Assembly (NCBI GenBank): GCA_026982415.1
Contig: JALSHE010000087.1
Span: 1 to 50,560, forward strand
Reading direction: 5' to 3'
Length of the DNA stretch: 50,560 bases
From: Robiginitomaculum sp.
Lineage (GTDB): Bacteria > Pseudomonadota > Alphaproteobacteria > Caulobacterales > Maricaulaceae
Below the pieces are notes generated by a model that saw nothing but the letters and a program-made list of their open reading frames with translations, was not told where the DNA came from and made no database searches. Numbering within the stretch: the stretch's first letter is position 1; each line of letters starts with the position of its first letter. The position numbers were made by a program, and so were the translations under genes. Positions 16,272-25,817 of the stretch are shown here, piece by piece.

Positions 16272-16297
16272 GCTATTTCAAAATTGGTTAGAAAGCC

Positions 16298-16325
16298 TTG
16301 ACCCGTAACGTGACTTGCCTATGTA
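16298..16325 (+). promoter_or_regulatory. Predicted promoter of the acyl-CoA synthetase gene
   Basis: TTGACC (16298-16303) and TATGTA (16320-16325) are 16 bases apart. The predicted start site is within a few bases of the ATG at 16332, which would make the message leaderless. An overlapping TATAGT gives an alternative with a longer spacer. Confidence 0.35.
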
Positions 16326-16331
16326 TAGTCT

Positions 16332-18137
16332 ATGAATTTAATTACAAAAATTATCCAAGAAGTAAAATTTATCCGCAAAATGAAGCGGATGTTGGCAGCG
16401 GTAGAGGATGTCGATTCCGCTTCAAACAATTTAGTGCCCGACGACATTGAACGCGTTGTCGATACTTACCCTGACAACATAGCTTTCCTCGACGACGACC
16501 AAGAGTGGACATATCGCGAATTTGATGATTACGCCAACCGGGTTGCTAACTGGGCTTTGACCGAGGGTGGCAAACGCGGCGATACCGTCGCATTTTTTGC
16601 CCGTAACCGTATTGAATATGTAGCCGTCTGGTACGGGCTTACCAAAATCGGCATGATCCCGGCACTGATTAATTATCAGTTACGCGCTGCACCTTTGGCA
16701 CATTGTGTCACCATATCCCATGCAAAATTAGCGGTCGTTGACCATGAATTAATGGATGCTTGGGAGAGCGCGAAAGATAATTTACCCGATGGGTTGCTGG
16801 CATTTTGCGCATTCGGAAAAACCAAGGCTAAATCTAAAAACCTGCCAAGCTTTGATCAAGCGATCGCCGAGCAATCCAGCACGCGACCGAGCCGCAATAT
16901 CCGCACCGGTATAGTGGCGGGCGATATCTTTATGAAGATGTTTACCTCTGGCACAACCGGCATGCCCAAAGCCGCCAAAATGACCCACACTCGCGGGCAA
17001 TATTATCTGCGTGGTTTTGTCGTTGCTTCGGGGGCAAAATCCTCTGACCGGGTGATGATGGTTCTGCCTATGTATCACGGGACGGGCGGCCTTTGCGGCG
17101 TAGGGCTGGCACTAACCACTGGCGGCGCGGTTATTGTACGGCCAAAATTCTCTGCGTCGACATTTTGGGATGATGCAGTGCGCTATAAAGCCACCATGTT
17201 TATGTATGTTGGCGAACTGTGTAGATTTTTGCTGAATGCTGAGGAACATCCGCTAGAGCGCGCCCACACTATGCGCTGCATTGTCGGCAACGGTTTGCGT
17301 CCGGAGGTTTGGTCTAAATTCGTCGAGCGGTTCAATATTCCGAACGTAGTCGAGTTTTACGGTGCCACCGAGGGCAATATTTCCCTGATAAATTTTATGG
17401 GTAAAGTCGGCGCTGTTGGTCGTATCCCGGAATATATGCGCGATAAATCCAACGGTGATTTGATTAAATTTGATGTGGAAACAAATACCTACCCCCGTGA
17501 TGAGGACGGCTTTTGTCAGCGCACAGATGTTGGCGAAATCGGTGAACTTATTGGCGAAATCCGCGAGGGCGAAACCCGGTTTAAATATGAGGGCTATGAA
17601 GACAAGAAAGCCAGTGCCAAGAAAATCATCACCGATGTTTTTAAAAAAGGTGACCGCTGGTTTCACACTGGCGATTTACTGTGGCGCGACAAGGAAGGTT
17701 ATTATTATTTCGCCGACCGGATTGGCGATACTTTCCGCTGGAAGGCTGAGAACGTAGCCACGAACGAAGTCGCCGCTGCACTAACTAGCTTTGACGGCGT
17801 TAGCCAGGCCAATGTCTACGGCATACCCATACCGGGCTATGACGGTAAGGCGGGCATGGCCTCCATGGTTGCGGATGCGGATGTGGATTTGGATGCACTT
17901 TACAAGCATGTTGAGAACACCTTGCCGCCCTATGGCCGTCCTGTTTTCTTGCGTATAACCTCCGAATCCGAGACTACGGGTACGTTTAAATATAAAAAAA
18001 CCGATTTGGTTAAAGACGGCTTCGACCCTGGTAAAATCAAAGACGATCTCTATATGGCCCACCCAGACGAAAAGAAATATGTGCGGCTTGATACGGATAT
18101 TTTCAAGCAAATCGGCGCAGGCAAGTTTAGGTTTTAG
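16332..18137 (+). CDS. Long-chain acyl-CoA synthetase, FATP/FadD6-like
   Basis: A 601-residue adenylate-forming enzyme that activates long or very-long-chain fatty acids to acyl-CoA. The AMP-binding P-loop is MFTSGTTGMPKAAKMTH, followed by EFYGATEGNIS and the hinge region FHTGDLLWRDKEGYYYFADR. The C-terminal lysine region is TGTFKYKKTDLVKDGFDP. The order and spacing fit the SLC27/FATP-type subgroup (also called FadD6) rather than classical FadD. No ribosome-binding site precedes the ATG, and a TTGACC/TATGTA promoter candidate (16298-16325) would start transcription close to it, so a leaderless message is possible. Confidence 0.9.
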   Translation: MNLITKIIQEVKFIRKMKRMLAAVEDVDSASNNLVPDDIERVVDTYPDNIAFLDDDQEWTYREFDDYANRVANWALTEGGKRGDTVAFFARNRIEYVAVWYGLTKIGMIPALINYQLRAAPLAHCVTISHAKLAVVDHELMDAWESAKDNLPDGLLAFCAFGKTKAKSKNLPSFDQAIAEQSSTRPSRNIRTGIVAGDIFMKMFTSGTTGMPKAAKMTHTRGQYYLRGFVVASGAKSSDRVMMVLPMYHGTGGLCGVGLALTTGGAVIVRPKFSASTFWDDAVRYKATMFMYVGELCRFLLNAEEHPLERAHTMRCIVGNGLRPEVWSKFVERFNIPNVVEFYGATEGNISLINFMGKVGAVGRIPEYMRDKSNGDLIKFDVETNTYPRDEDGFCQRTDVGEIGELIGEIREGETRFKYEGYEDKKASAKKIITDVFKKGDRWFHTGDLLWRDKEGYYYFADRIGDTFRWKAENVATNEVAAALTSFDGVSQANVYGIPIPGYDGKAGMASMVADADVDLDALYKHVENTLPPYGRPVFLRITSESETTGTFKYKKTDLVKDGFDPGKIKDDLYMAHPDEKKYVRLDTDIFKQIGAGKFRF

Positions 18138-18160
18138 GCAAGTTCAAATTTTAATGGTGT

Positions 18161-18721
18161 ATGATGGTTTTGGCAAAGGACATACTTGATTTCTGGTTTG
18201 AACAAGCCGGGCCTACGAAATGGTATGCCAAATCCGATTCCTTTGATGCAGATATTCGCACAAAATTCGAAAATTTTTCTGTAGATGCGGCTGCAAAAAT
18301 TAAACGTACCGGCGAACATAATTGGCAAGAAAACCCCGATACGGCATTAGCCCTGATCATTGCTCTCGACCAATTTCCCCGTAATATGTATAGGGATAAT
18401 AAAGGCGCATTCGCATGGGACGCTTACGGGCTGGCTTGCGCCCAAAATGCGGTCGCCCAAGGCCATGATTTAAAAACCGGACAAGACAGACGGGCGTTTT
18501 TCTATATGCCCTATATGCATTCCGAAGACTTGGCCGTGCAGGACGAATGCGTGCGTCTCATGGACATGCGGCTCGACAGCGAAAGCAGTTTATTTCACGC
18601 CAAATCCCACAGAAAGTTGGTAGCAGAATTTGGCCGTTTCCCCCACCGTAACGAAATTTTGGGACGCGACAGTACAAATGCCGAGAAAGAGTTTTTAGCA
18701 CAAGGAGGTTATGCACCGTGA
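18161..18721 (+). CDS. DUF924-family protein
   Basis: A 186-residue helical protein with the DUF924 hallmarks: the opening ILDFWFEQAGPTKWYAKSD, the central ALALIIALDQFPRNMYR, and FFYMPYMHSEDLAVQDE. These proteins have a TPR-like alpha-helical fold and are of unknown function. The start could be either of two adjacent ATG codons at 18161/18164. Its stop overlaps the GTG start of the next gene (GTGA), so the two are translationally coupled. Confidence 0.88.
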   Translation: MMVLAKDILDFWFEQAGPTKWYAKSDSFDADIRTKFENFSVDAAAKIKRTGEHNWQENPDTALALIIALDQFPRNMYRDNKGAFAWDAYGLACAQNAVAQGHDLKTGQDRRAFFYMPYMHSEDLAVQDECVRLMDMRLDSESSLFHAKSHRKLVAEFGRFPHRNEILGRDSTNAEKEFLAQGGYAP

Positions 18722-19335
18722 TACATATAGGCATTTTCATATTTGACGGAGTAGAAGAGCTTGATTTTGTTGGGCCTTACGAAGTTTTTACTATGATCAA
18801 CGAAGTTTGTAACTATCAGGGTGAACCAGACGGCGTAGATGTACGGTTAATATCACAAGATGGCAAACAAGTGACCTGCGCTAAAAAGATGCGTGTGTTA
18901 ACTGATGGCGCTATATCTGACACAATAGATTGGGATGTTATCCTTATGCCAGGCGGCGAAGGAACAAGGCCATTGTTGGATAATGAGCCAGTCATTAAAT
19001 GGCTGCAATCACAAGCGAAAAGTGCGAAATGGATCACGAGTGTTTGCACCGGATCTATGGTACTTGCAAAGGCAGGTTTGACGGCAGGTAAAAAAATTAC
19101 TACGCATCATTTAAATTTTGAAGAATTTAGACAACGCGAATTACCTGGAGAGCTTGTCTCGGGTGTGCGGTATGTATGCGATGGAAACCTTATAACGGCT
19201 GCAGGTGTTTCTGCCGGCATTGATATGGCGCTTTGGCTCACTGGACAAATGTTTTCGCCGACTATGGCGCGATCGGTTCAAAGTGCCATGCAATATGACC
19301 CGGATCCCCCTTATGCGAATTTAAAGGAAAACTAA
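18718..19335 (+). CDS. DJ-1/PfpI-family (GATase1-like) protein
   Basis: A 205-residue single-domain protein opening with IGIFIFDGVEELDFVGPYEVF, as in isonitrile hydratase and the N-terminal domain of GlxA-type regulators. The nucleophile-elbow cysteine is Cys110 in ITSVCTGSMVLAKAGL, with GGEGTRP upstream. There is no AraC-type DNA-binding domain, so it is the enzyme-like form; family activities include isonitrile hydratase and glyoxalase III. The start is GTG with AAGGAGG nine bases upstream, inside the preceding gene. The stop overlaps the next ATG as TAATG, forming a three-gene operon with DUF924 and an esterase. Confidence 0.87.
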   Translation: MIHIGIFIFDGVEELDFVGPYEVFTMINEVCNYQGEPDGVDVRLISQDGKQVTCAKKMRVLTDGAISDTIDWDVILMPGGEGTRPLLDNEPVIKWLQSQAKSAKWITSVCTGSMVLAKAGLTAGKKITTHHLNFEEFRQRELPGELVSGVRYVCDGNLITAAGVSAGIDMALWLTGQMFSPTMARSVQSAMQYDPDPPYANLKEN

Positions 19336-20327
19336 TGAGCCTTAAAGAGAGAAAAAGAAAGCCTTCAAAGAGAAAATTAAAGCTCGAAAACGGTAAGCTG
19401 AAGCTGGGCGAAGAGCCGCTCAATCTGGCCGAGGAGTGGAAAGTCCAGCTCGCAAAGATGAAGATGAAGCCGGATCAGGTCTACACAATTCATAATAAAA
19501 TCCGCACCCTGACCAATAATTTCGATATGCCGGGGCCGGACATGCGCGATGTCTTGGACTTTGATGTCCACCACGAAAAATTTCCGGTGCCGGTACGACT
19601 TTATGTGCCCAAGGGCGCATCGCGCGGGGCCGGGCCGACTTTGGTCTATTTGCACGGCGGCGGTTTTGTCACTTGTTCTATGGACTCCCATGAAGGTTTG
19701 TGCTTGCGTATGGCGGACAGTTCCAAAATGCGGGTGCTGTCGGTAGATTACAGATTGGCACCCCAATACCCGTTCCCAGCTGGACCTGATGATTGCGAGC
19801 ATGTGCTGAACTGGGCTTTGGCAGGTAAAGGACTGGAACACGGTATCGACCCGAAGCGGATCGGAATTGGCGGCGATAGTGCCGGGGGGACGATGTCGGC
19901 TTATTTGGCGCAAAAATACCGTGCAGATTTGCGCGCGCAAGTCCTGCTCTACCCGCTCATGCAAATGGCCGAAATAAAACCGCAAAAACCTGGCCCGCAG
20001 GACATGCTGCAATTGGGTGTAGTGGCGCTGAAATTTGTATTGAAATATTATGTGGTCGACGCGGATGTTCAGTCCACAAGGATTTCGCCTCTGTTCGAGA
20101 AAGATCTCAAAGGCCTACCGCCCGCCTATATCCTGACCTGCGGCCTTGACCCCCTACGCGCAGAGGGGCGTCTGTACAAAGAATATCTAGAGGACAATGG
20201 CGTTCCGGTAGAATACATCCACGAAAAAGCCATGCCCCACGGCTTTTTGAATTTTTCCAAAGCTTTTCCCAAGGCCAGAACCCTACCTGTGGACACAGGT
20301 AAGTTTATGCGCCGGACGATGTCTTAA
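19335..20327 (+). CDS. Alpha/beta hydrolase, hormone-sensitive-lipase-type esterase
   Basis: A 330-residue esterase. It has the HSL oxyanion motif HGGGF (107-111), the nucleophile Ser182 in GIGGDSAGGT, the acid in ILTCGLDPLRAEG and the His in MPHGFLNF. The first 45 residues are very Lys-rich and unlike the family core. It should hydrolyse short to medium acyl esters in the cytoplasm; the natural substrate is unknown. The start overlaps the stop of the DJ-1-like gene, with AAGGAAA upstream. Confidence 0.9.
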   Translation: MSLKERKRKPSKRKLKLENGKLKLGEEPLNLAEEWKVQLAKMKMKPDQVYTIHNKIRTLTNNFDMPGPDMRDVLDFDVHHEKFPVPVRLYVPKGASRGAGPTLVYLHGGGFVTCSMDSHEGLCLRMADSSKMRVLSVDYRLAPQYPFPAGPDDCEHVLNWALAGKGLEHGIDPKRIGIGGDSAGGTMSAYLAQKYRADLRAQVLLYPLMQMAEIKPQKPGPQDMLQLGVVALKFVLKYYVVDADVQSTRISPLFEKDLKGLPPAYILTCGLDPLRAEGRLYKEYLEDNGVPVEYIHEKAMPHGFLNFSKAFPKARTLPVDTGKFMRRTMS

Positions 20328-20389
20328 AAAGGAATGCCCATCAGGTTTGCCCCGATGACAATTATAAGGGTTTTGCCCTAATCCACTCC

Positions 20390-22024
20390 TTAATCAGTCA
20401 GAGAAAAGTCCTTATATTCCTCTTTCAAATCTTTCTTCAGCACTTTACCCGTCGCGCCGATTGGTAGAGCATCTTTGAAGAAAATTTCGTCGGGGAGCCA
20501 CCATTTTGCGCATTTGGCTACGATGGCTGCTTTAATCTCGTCCTTGTCCGGACTGGTGCCGGGCATAGCTTGCACGATGAGGATTGGCCGCTCTTGCCAT
20601 TTTTCGTGATGCGCCCCGATACAGGCTGCCATGGCCACACCTGGGTGATCCATAGCGGCGTTTTCGACCTCGATAGAACTGATCCACTCACCGCCGGATT
20701 TAATCACATCTTTGGAGCGGTCGGTAATTTCCAAATGCCCGCTTGGGTGCAAAGCTGCCACATCGCCGGTCATAAACCAGCCGTCATCTGTGAAATCGCT
20801 ACGGTCTTCTTTTTTGTAATATTGATTGGCAACCCAAGGGCCGCGTACATGCAAATGCCCATTTGCCTCGCCGTCGCGCGGCAGCAACTTACCCTCATCG
20901 TCAACAATACGCATTTCTATGCCGAATATTGCCCGACCAGCGAGAAGCTTAATGTCGATACGTTCTTCGTGAGACAATTTTTCATGACCTGGCAAGGGCG
21001 AATTGGTTACGCCGAGCGGGCTGGTTTCTGTCATGCCCCAACCTTGTTGCATAGGAATACCAAGCTCGTCTTCATAGGCACGCAGTAACACTTCTGGTAG
21101 AGCAGATCCGCCGACCAGTGCGGCTTTAACAGTGGGGAGTTTGCCCATCAATTCTCCGCCTTCGGCTTTTAACTCATTGAGGATACCCATCCAAATCGTC
21201 GGTACACCGAGCATATAGGTCACCTCTTCTTGGCGAATCATATTGATCAGGCTCTTCCCGTCCAGCCCAGGCCCTGGCATGACCATTTTGGCGCCCATCA
21301 TGGCGCAAGAATAGACCAGTCCCCATGCGCTGATGTGGAACATAGGCACCACAGCCAGCACACTATCTACGGCGGAAATACCAACTACGTCTTTGGCGCA
21401 ACTTGCCCACGCATGCAGGATTGTCGAACGGTGGGAATATAAAACACCTTTTGGGTCACCCGTAGTGCCCGAAGTATAGCAAAGCGTACAAGCCGTGTTC
21501 TCATCAAAACGCGGCCATTCGATTGTGTCCGCATGATCCGCAATAAAGCTTTCATAGCAAATCACATCGGTATTGCCGTGGGGCACATGGTCTTCGTCGC
21601 ACATGGAAATCCAGCCTTTGACGTTCGGGCAAAAGCCGCCAATACCGTGAACAATGGGCGCGAATGTAGTATCAAAGAACATATAGCTATCTTCAGCATG
21701 GCCAATCATCCAGGCAATTTGCTTGGGGTCAAGGCGCGGATTGATCGTATGAACAATGGCACCAATGCCGGACACGGCATAATATATTTCAATATGGCGA
21801 TAATTATTCCACGCAATTGTCGCCACCCGGTCACCGGGTTTAACGCCTGCTGCAAGCAGCGCATTGGCCAATTTTTTGACCCGCTTAGCGCAGTCTGCCC
21901 ATGTATAGGTGAAATCACTCCCGTCGGTCTCGCGGGAGAATATTTCTCTGCTCCCGTGATTTAGGGACGCGTGTTCGATTAAATCGCTTATCATCAATTG
22001 CTGATGCATCATTAAGCCTTGCAT
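20390..22024 (-). CDS. Acyl-CoA synthetase (medium/long-chain fatty acid-CoA ligase)
   Basis: A 544-residue adenylate-forming ligase. The P-loop is [19 protein letters not shown], followed by [15 protein letters not shown], the hinge [19 protein letters not shown] and the C-terminal lysine motif [18 protein letters not shown]. It activates fatty acids to CoA thioesters, using ATP. Sequence style ([14 protein letters not shown] start) fits the alphaproteobacterial medium/long-chain subgroup. The start at 22024 has GGAGG five bases upstream; the longer frame to 22090 would bury that site. It diverges from the PLP dehydratase gene, sharing about 97 bases of promoter region. Confidence 0.9.
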   Translation of the reverse strand: MQGLMMHQQLMISDLIEHASLNHGSREIFSRETDGSDFTYTWADCAKRVKKLANALLAAGVKPGDRVATIAWNNYRHIEIYYAVSGIGAIVHTINPRLDPKQIAWMIGHAEDSYMFFDTTFAPIVHGIGGFCPNVKGWISMCDEDHVPHGNTDVICYESFIADHADTIEWPRFDENTACTLCYTSGTTGDPKGVLYSHRSTILHAWASCAKDVVGISAVDSVLAVVPMFHISAWGLVYSCAMMGAKMVMPGPGLDGKSLINMIRQEEVTYMLGVPTIWMGILNELKAEGGELMGKLPTVKAALVGGSALPEVLLRAYEDELGIPMQQGWGMTETSPLGVTNSPLPGHEKLSHEERIDIKLLAGRAIFGIEMRIVDDEGKLLPRDGEANGHLHVRGPWVANQYYKKEDRSDFTDDGWFMTGDVAALHPSGHLEITDRSKDVIKSGGEWISSIEVENAAMDHPGVAMAACIGAHHEKWQERPILIVQAMPGTSPDKDEIKAAIVAKCAKWWLPDEIFFKDALPIGATGKVLKKDLKEEYKDFSLTD

Positions 22025-22121
22025 ATGTTCCTCCACTTTTTCTATGCTCATTGTTGCATATAGTTTTAACGCTCTAGCCCTACAGGTCAATATCGTTAAG
22101 TTATAATTATGAGGTTATTAT

Positions 22122-23114
22122 ATGGTATTAAAAATTCCAACCTACCTAGACGTGGTCGCAGCAAGAGCAAGATTAAAAGGCCATGCTCATGTCACGCCCT
22201 TGTTGCGGCACGACTTGCTCGATGAATTAAGCGGCGCAAATCTATTTTTAAAAAACGAAACCGTACAAAAATCCGGGGCTTTCAAGTACAGGGGCGCATA
22301 TTCGCGGTTGTCACTATTAAACAAAGCCGAACGCAAAGCCGGCATCGTTGCATTTTCGTCCGGCAATCATGCCCAAGGTGTTGCCTTGGCGGCCAAAGAA
22401 CTCGGCATATCCGCAACCATCGTCATGCCGAACACTGCACCCCTCAAGAAGAAACAAGGTACATTATCCCACGGTGCCAAGATCGTCGAATATGACCCGG
22501 CGACTACGGACCGCGAAAAAATTGGCGTAGAGATTGCGCGAAAACATGGCCGGATACTGGTGCCGCCCTTTGATGATAAATATGTAATCGCAGGCCAAGG
22601 TACATGCGGCATTGAACTGCTTGAGCAATGCGCAGAACTTAACATAGCACCCGACGCCCTGATCACGCCTGTTGGCGGCGGCGGTCTATGTGCGGGTATT
22701 AATTTGGTTTTTGAACAACTCAGCCCGCACACAAAAATATACGGCGGTGAACCCGTAAACTATGATGACCATGCGAAATCTTTGCTGGCGGGCAAACGTG
22801 TGACCAACCCACCTGCCCCGCTTTCCCTATGTGATGCTCTCATGTCACCCACACCTGGGGAAATTACCTTCCCGATCAATCAAAGACTCTTAAACGGAAT
22901 ATTTCCTATGACCGATGAGGATTGTTTGCGCGCTATGGCTCTCGCAAAAGAAACTTTGGACATTACCTTAGAACCCGGCGGCGCAATAGCACTGGCGGCG
23001 GCGCTTTCCCGCCCCAAAGACATCCCGTCCAAATCAAACATCGTCGTCATACTATCTGGCGGTAATGTTGACGATGCAGTTTTTGCACGCACCAAACACT
23101 ATGAAAATAAATAG
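22122..23114 (+). CDS. PLP-dependent threonine/serine dehydratase family protein
   Basis: A 330-residue fold-type II PLP enzyme. The Schiff-base lysine is Lys55 in SGAFKYRGAY; SSGNHAQGVA and the phosphate loop PVGGGGLCAG follow. There is no C-terminal ACT or regulatory domain, so it resembles catabolic threonine dehydratase, serine racemase or 3-hydroxyaspartate dehydratase rather than biosynthetic IlvA. It would deaminate serine or threonine to 2-oxo acids. The start ATG at 22122 lies close behind an AT-rich stretch with a weak GAGG. Exact substrate cannot be assigned. Confidence 0.88.
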   Translation: MVLKIPTYLDVVAARARLKGHAHVTPLLRHDLLDELSGANLFLKNETVQKSGAFKYRGAYSRLSLLNKAERKAGIVAFSSGNHAQGVALAAKELGISATIVMPNTAPLKKKQGTLSHGAKIVEYDPATTDREKIGVEIARKHGRILVPPFDDKYVIAGQGTCGIELLEQCAELNIAPDALITPVGGGGLCAGINLVFEQLSPHTKIYGGEPVNYDDHAKSLLAGKRVTNPPAPLSLCDALMSPTPGEITFPINQRLLNGIFPMTDEDCLRAMALAKETLDITLEPGGAIALAAALSRPKDIPSKSNIVVILSGGNVDDAVFARTKHYENK

Positions 23115-23145
23115 ACAAAGCCCTCGAAATAATTACAAGGAAAAT

Positions 23146-24102
23146 ATGACTGACCAAAACACAACTTTTGAAACCCGGGCTGAATTTAAAGGTTTTGATA
23201 AATTTTATAAGAAAACCATTCATCCCTATTTAGTGGATAAAGAGCAAGACCGGATTACGCGGGTTGCCAAGGGTAAAAAATACGGTGCCATAACGGCAGG
23301 CCTCATTATTACTGTAGCATTAGTTTTGGCACTCAGATTCGGCATTTTTCTGGTTTCCCTGTTTGTCGGTGCGGTCGGCATATTGGCTGGCTGGGGTGTG
23401 AGTTATGCGATGCTCACCAAATTAAAGGGCGAAACCAAGCAATTTCTCATGGGGAATATTTGCGAGTTTTTAGGCTGGGATTTTCAAGTTGATAAATTTG
23501 ATCCGCCAAATTTAGCACTTTATAAAACCAATAAATTGCTACCAAGCTGGGACAGAGTAAACTTTGAAGACCGGATGAGCGGCACTGTCGATGGTGTTGA
23601 ATTTACATTTTGCGAAGCGCATATGGAACGGGAAAGCCGCGACAGTGACGGCGACACAACATGGACAACCGTATTTCGCGGCATATTAATGGAAGTTGGT
23701 TTCCACCGCGACTTTTTGGGTCGGACAGTCGTCCTGCGCGACGCCGGAATTTTCAATTTCAAGAAAAAGGCGGGCATGAAAAAAGTCGGTTTAGTTGATC
23801 CAAAATTCGAGAAAATTTTTGAAGCCTATAGCACGGATCAAGTCGAATCGCGGTATTTGCTAACCCCGGTGTTTATGCAAAAATTAGTCGACTTGGAAAC
23901 TAGTGTGTCGGGCAAGAAAATCCGGTTTGGTTTCCTGGAGGACAAATTACATATTGCGGTAGAAGCCCCCAATCAATTCGAAGCTGGTTCCATGTACAAG
24001 CCCCTAACAGATACGGAGCGCACCCACAAAATCATGGGCGAAATTAGTGCTGTCTTTGATGTTATCAAAGGTGTTGGTGAAGACAAACGTCGCAAGCGTT
24101 AA
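23146..24102 (+). CDS. DUF3137-family membrane protein
   Basis: A 318-residue protein. An N-terminal cytoplasmic segment leads to two adjacent membrane helices (about residues 46-85, AITAGLIITVALVLALRFG and FVGAVGILAGWGVSYAML), then a large soluble domain with the DUF3137 pattern (GTVDGVEFTFCEAHME, FRGILMEVGF, GRTVVLRDAG, VFMQKLVDLE). Function unknown. The start at 23146 (MTDQNTTF) has AAGG upstream; the longer frame reads out of the preceding gene's end. It meets the next minus-strand gene with only two bases between stops. Confidence 0.8.
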   Translation: MTDQNTTFETRAEFKGFDKFYKKTIHPYLVDKEQDRITRVAKGKKYGAITAGLIITVALVLALRFGIFLVSLFVGAVGILAGWGVSYAMLTKLKGETKQFLMGNICEFLGWDFQVDKFDPPNLALYKTNKLLPSWDRVNFEDRMSGTVDGVEFTFCEAHMERESRDSDGDTTWTTVFRGILMEVGFHRDFLGRTVVLRDAGIFNFKKKAGMKKVGLVDPKFEKIFEAYSTDQVESRYLLTPVFMQKLVDLETSVSGKKIRFGFLEDKLHIAVEAPNQFEAGSMYKPLTDTERTHKIMGEISAVFDVIKGVGEDKRRKR

Positions 24103-24104
24103 AT

Positions 24105-24908
24105 CTATTTATTTACGCTACTTAGCGGCAAAACATAAGCCATATCCAGCATATCTTCGCTCTCAAGGAACTCTTGCAAGTCGAGCCGTGTCGTGGTGAA
24201 TATTTGCTTGCCGTGATCGGCCATGACCAGGCGCTCATCTATGAAAGGCGCGATATTTATGTGGATAAATCCGGCTTTAATTTCCGTTGGTTTGAAGCTT
24301 GTTGCCAAGCGGAATTTTATGGCATCGGCATCATATTCTCCCCAAGCGAATGCCGCCAAAACATCAAGCATAAACTCATTGCAGTTTTGAAAACGGGTGT
24401 CCAGCGGGTTAGAGATTAGTGAATAATTGGCCTGATGAACACGCGCGTAATTTACAGATTTTATATGGTCAGCAAGGGCAATTTGCACGCTTGGTTTCGG
24501 CAGTAAAATACCCACGTCATGTTCACGAGTTAGGCGCAAAAAATCGGCTGCCGTGTCGGTGACCAATGACGAGATTAGACGGTTATCTTCCCCGTGATAC
24601 AGATTGTACACATCATAACTATCCCCATTTCTGAGCCAAAAAGCACTATGGGTAAAGCTAATGCCCTCTGGGAGTTTTTTGCGCGGCTGTCCGGAGCGTG
24701 AAACAATTGCCATTTCAACATTACTTGCGTTCAGATGTGCGATTATCTGCGCTCCGTATTCGTCCAATACAGCACGCGAAAACAAAGCATCACCCCTTTG
24801 GGTCGAGGCGATAACGGTACGGTATTCAAGATTAAGATATTGGCCAAATGCTATTATGCCGACAACAAGTGCCAATAGAAAAAGTAGTAACTTTTTCCTA
24901 AACCTCAT
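24105..24908 (-). CDS. DUF2145-like exported protein (possible permuted papain-fold hydrolase)
   Basis: 267 residues with a basic start and one hydrophobic segment (about 5-22, KLLLFLLALVVGIIAFG), probably a signal anchor. A His in GISFTHSAFWLR and, further on, a Cys in FQNCNEFMLDVLAAF are in the order used by permuted NlpC/P60-like (YiiX/DUF2145) thiol hydrolases. That assignment is from pattern, not alignment. Its ATG overlaps the xthA stop (ATGA), so it is co-translated with a DNA-repair nuclease, an unexpected partner. Confidence 0.6.
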   Translation of the reverse strand: MRFRKKLLLFLLALVVGIIAFGQYLNLEYRTVIASTQRGDALFSRAVLDEYGAQIIAHLNASNVEMAIVSRSGQPRKKLPEGISFTHSAFWLRNGDSYDVYNLYHGEDNRLISSLVTDTAADFLRLTREHDVGILLPKPSVQIALADHIKSVNYARVHQANYSLISNPLDTRFQNCNEFMLDVLAAFAWGEYDADAIKFRLATSFKPTEIKAGFIHINIAPFIDERLVMADHGKQIFTTTRLDLQEFLESEDMLDMAYVLPLSSVNK

Positions 24909-25714
24909 AAATCAAACACACCAATAATAGGCACATGGTCCGAAGGTTTTTCGCGGTCACGAACATGGTCATCTATGCGCACCGATTTAAGCTGATCTAT
25001 GGCCTGCGCCGAACACAAAAGATGATCAATGCGAATGCCGTGGTTCTTGGGGCGCGCGCCGCCCTGATAGCCCCAATAGGTATATTGGTGGGGCCGTCCG
25101 TCGATTTGTTCATAGGCGGACGTCAGGCCGAGATTAGTAATCGCCCGAAATGCCGCGTGAGTTTGGGGCAAATACAAGGCATCATCAACCCAAAGGGACG
25201 CATCATGCACATCATCCGCAGTCGGGATGACATTATAATCACCGCAAAGAATTAGCGGCTCTTCATAAGTCAGGAGTTTCTGCGCATGGGTTTTTAACCG
25301 TGCCATCCAGTCTAATTTATATTTATACTTTGTACTAATGGCTCCGTCGTCCATCACAGGGTTACCGTTGGGCAAATAAATACTAGACACCCGCACCGGG
25401 CCGTCTTTACCCGCGACCACGACTTCCAAATAGCGCGCCTGTTCGTCCTCGGCGTCGCTGGAATTTATGAGAGGCAGCCGCATATTAATCTCTTCAAACG
25501 GCAATTTTGATAAGACCGCCACCCCATTATAGCTTTTCTGGCCGTGCAGAGCCACATTATAGCCAAGCTCTTCAAACAGTTCGATAGGAAAATCCGCATC
25601 GACAGTTTTCAGCTCTTGCAAACAAACAATATCCGGCTTGGCCTCACGCAACCAAAGAGGTACAGCATGCAAGCGCGCGCGAATAGAATTAACATTAAAA
25701 CTAGCAATTTCCAT
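24905..25714 (-). CDS. xthA: Exodeoxyribonuclease III
   Basis: A 269-residue EEP-family nuclease that cleaves at abasic sites and degrades DNA from 3' ends. Visible motifs: ASFNVNSIRARL at the start, DIVCLQELK (metal-binding Glu), HGQKSYNGVAVLSK, LCGDYNVIPT, RIDHLLCS and the terminal SDHVPIIGVF with the catalytic His. The start at 25714 (MEIASFN) is the family start; a TTG nine bases earlier is unlikely. It lies 89 bases downstream of hisIE, separated by a hairpin. Confidence 0.95.
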   Translation of the reverse strand: MEIASFNVNSIRARLHAVPLWLREAKPDIVCLQELKTVDADFPIELFEELGYNVALHGQKSYNGVAVLSKLPFEEINMRLPLINSSDAEDEQARYLEVVVAGKDGPVRVSSIYLPNGNPVMDDGAISTKYKYKLDWMARLKTHAQKLLTYEEPLILCGDYNVIPTADDVHDASLWVDDALYLPQTHAAFRAITNLGLTSAYEQIDGRPHQYTYWGYQGGARPKNHGIRIDHLLCSAQAIDQLKSVRIDDHVRDREKPSDHVPIIGVFDL

Positions 25715-25789
25715 GGGGCACAAGTTCGCGATGTGAAGCCCGATGTCAAGTGAGAAAGATGTGTGAACACGCCATTCTCGAAATTATTT

Positions 25790-25817
25790 AAGCCCGCTCT
25801 TATTTAAGAACGGGCTT
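25790..25817 (-). terminator. Hairpin at the end of the histidine operon
   Basis: AAGCCCG (25790-25796) pairs with CGGGCTT (25811-25817), and inner TCTT with AAGA. The hisIE stop codon lies in the loop side of the stem. The minus-strand sequence after the stem is AT-rich but not a clean T-run, so termination is probable rather than certain. Confidence 0.5.
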
